Shown here piece after piece: positions 22,068 to 22,245 of a stretch of DNA of 22,245 nt. Source of the DNA: Candidatus Apopatocola equi (GTDB taxonomy: Bacteria > Bacillota > Clostridia > Oscillospirales > Oscillospiraceae); NCBI GenBank assembly GCA_018065965.1, contig JAGHSH010000206.1, forward strand, positions 1-22,245, read 5' to 3'. Below the pieces are notes generated by a model. It was not told where the DNA came from, made no database searches, and was given only the letters and a program-made list of their open reading frames with translations. Numbering within the stretch: the first letter of the stretch is position 1; the number at the start of each line of letters is the position of its first letter. A program made the translations under genes and the position numbers.

Positions 22068-22245
22068 TCTGCCACCTCCATCGGATAATCTGTTTCAAAG
22101 CTGTGTGCAAGGCCGCTGCTTACGATCAGCCGGCTGTCGGCGGTATAGAGAATCAGCTCAAAGTCCTCCTGCGCGCGCCGGAAGTCCAGCGCGGCCTCCC
22201 TGCCCATGACAAAAAGGGCGGTGCTGAGGGCGTCGGCCTTCACAC
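22064..22245 (-). CDS. apbE: ApbE-type FAD:protein FMN transferase, C-terminal end
   Basis: Only the last 60 residues are visible; the gene runs off the right edge. It begins VKADALSTALFVMGREAALD, the well-known ApbE segment in which the Asp and Thr help bind Mg and FAD, then continues to a short tail ending MEVAE. ApbE/FmnB enzymes attach FMN to threonine of exported flavoproteins outside the cytoplasmic membrane. The stop codon overlaps the start of the NusG-domain-II gene, so translation is coupled. The acceptor flavoprotein is not in the window and may lie further right. Confidence 0.88.
   Translation of the reverse strand, partial: VKADALSTALFVMGREAALDFRRAQEDFELILYTADSRLIVSSGLAHSFETDYPMEVAE

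Noticed and set aside
21700..22110. N-terminal extension of the Gx-family protein up to 22110
   Set aside because: That extension lies out of frame inside the NusG-domain-II and ApbE genes. A strong ribosome binding site stands directly before ATG 21699.

Overview
The window looks like a GC-rich Clostridia chromosome, most likely an Oscillospiraceae/Ruminococcaceae-type gut anaerobe. The reasons are purine-rich Shine-Dalgarno sites, frequent TTG and GTG starts, extended -10 promoters, DUF4230, AzlCD, Big_2 surface proteins, SUV3-like helicases and an EetA/EetB-like pair. This placement is inference from gene content; no rRNA is present.

Layout. Positions 1-784 hold the C-terminal part of a Big_2 surface protein. 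After a 315-base gap with a terminator, a repeat and a near-consensus promoter comes a secreted coiled-coil/M23 murein hydrolase (1100-2356). A rightward cluster follows: SUV3-like RNA helicase, Nudix hydrolase, truA, a 60-residue membrane protein, azlC and azlD (2441-7180). A leftward operon (11002 to 7372) encodes a polyprenyl-phosphate sugar transferase, a GT2 glycosyltransferase and RmuC. galE is divergent from it (11179-12183). Two overlapping leftward flavoprotein genes (14985 to 12309) lie before tRNA-Gln(CUG) at 15108-15181.

Directly downstream of the tRNA is an AT-rich, foreign-looking single-gene cargo (15341-17317). It encodes a 658-residue protein with a Vsr/DUF559-like nuclease core, six treble-clef zinc modules and a C-terminal NUMOD1-like DNA-binding segment. 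This is the strongest candidate for an undescribed system. A DUF4230 membrane protein follows.

The leftward phosphate block (21091 to 18245) has a PhoP-type regulator, a PhoR-type kinase and a start-less, internally deleted Na/Pi cotransporter. Its upstream region carries a TTTACA-N5-TTTACA Pho-box-like repeat. The right edge is a leftward operon of ApbE (partial), a NusG-domain-II protein and a Gx-family membrane protein. This resembles the fmnB-eetA-eetB core of flavin-based extracellular electron transfer.

Three intergenic regions carry related copies of a terminator-headed repeat, and a widespread GCGAGGAGCGAAGCGACG-type repeat follows galE. No CRISPR array, transposase, integrase or rRNA was seen.
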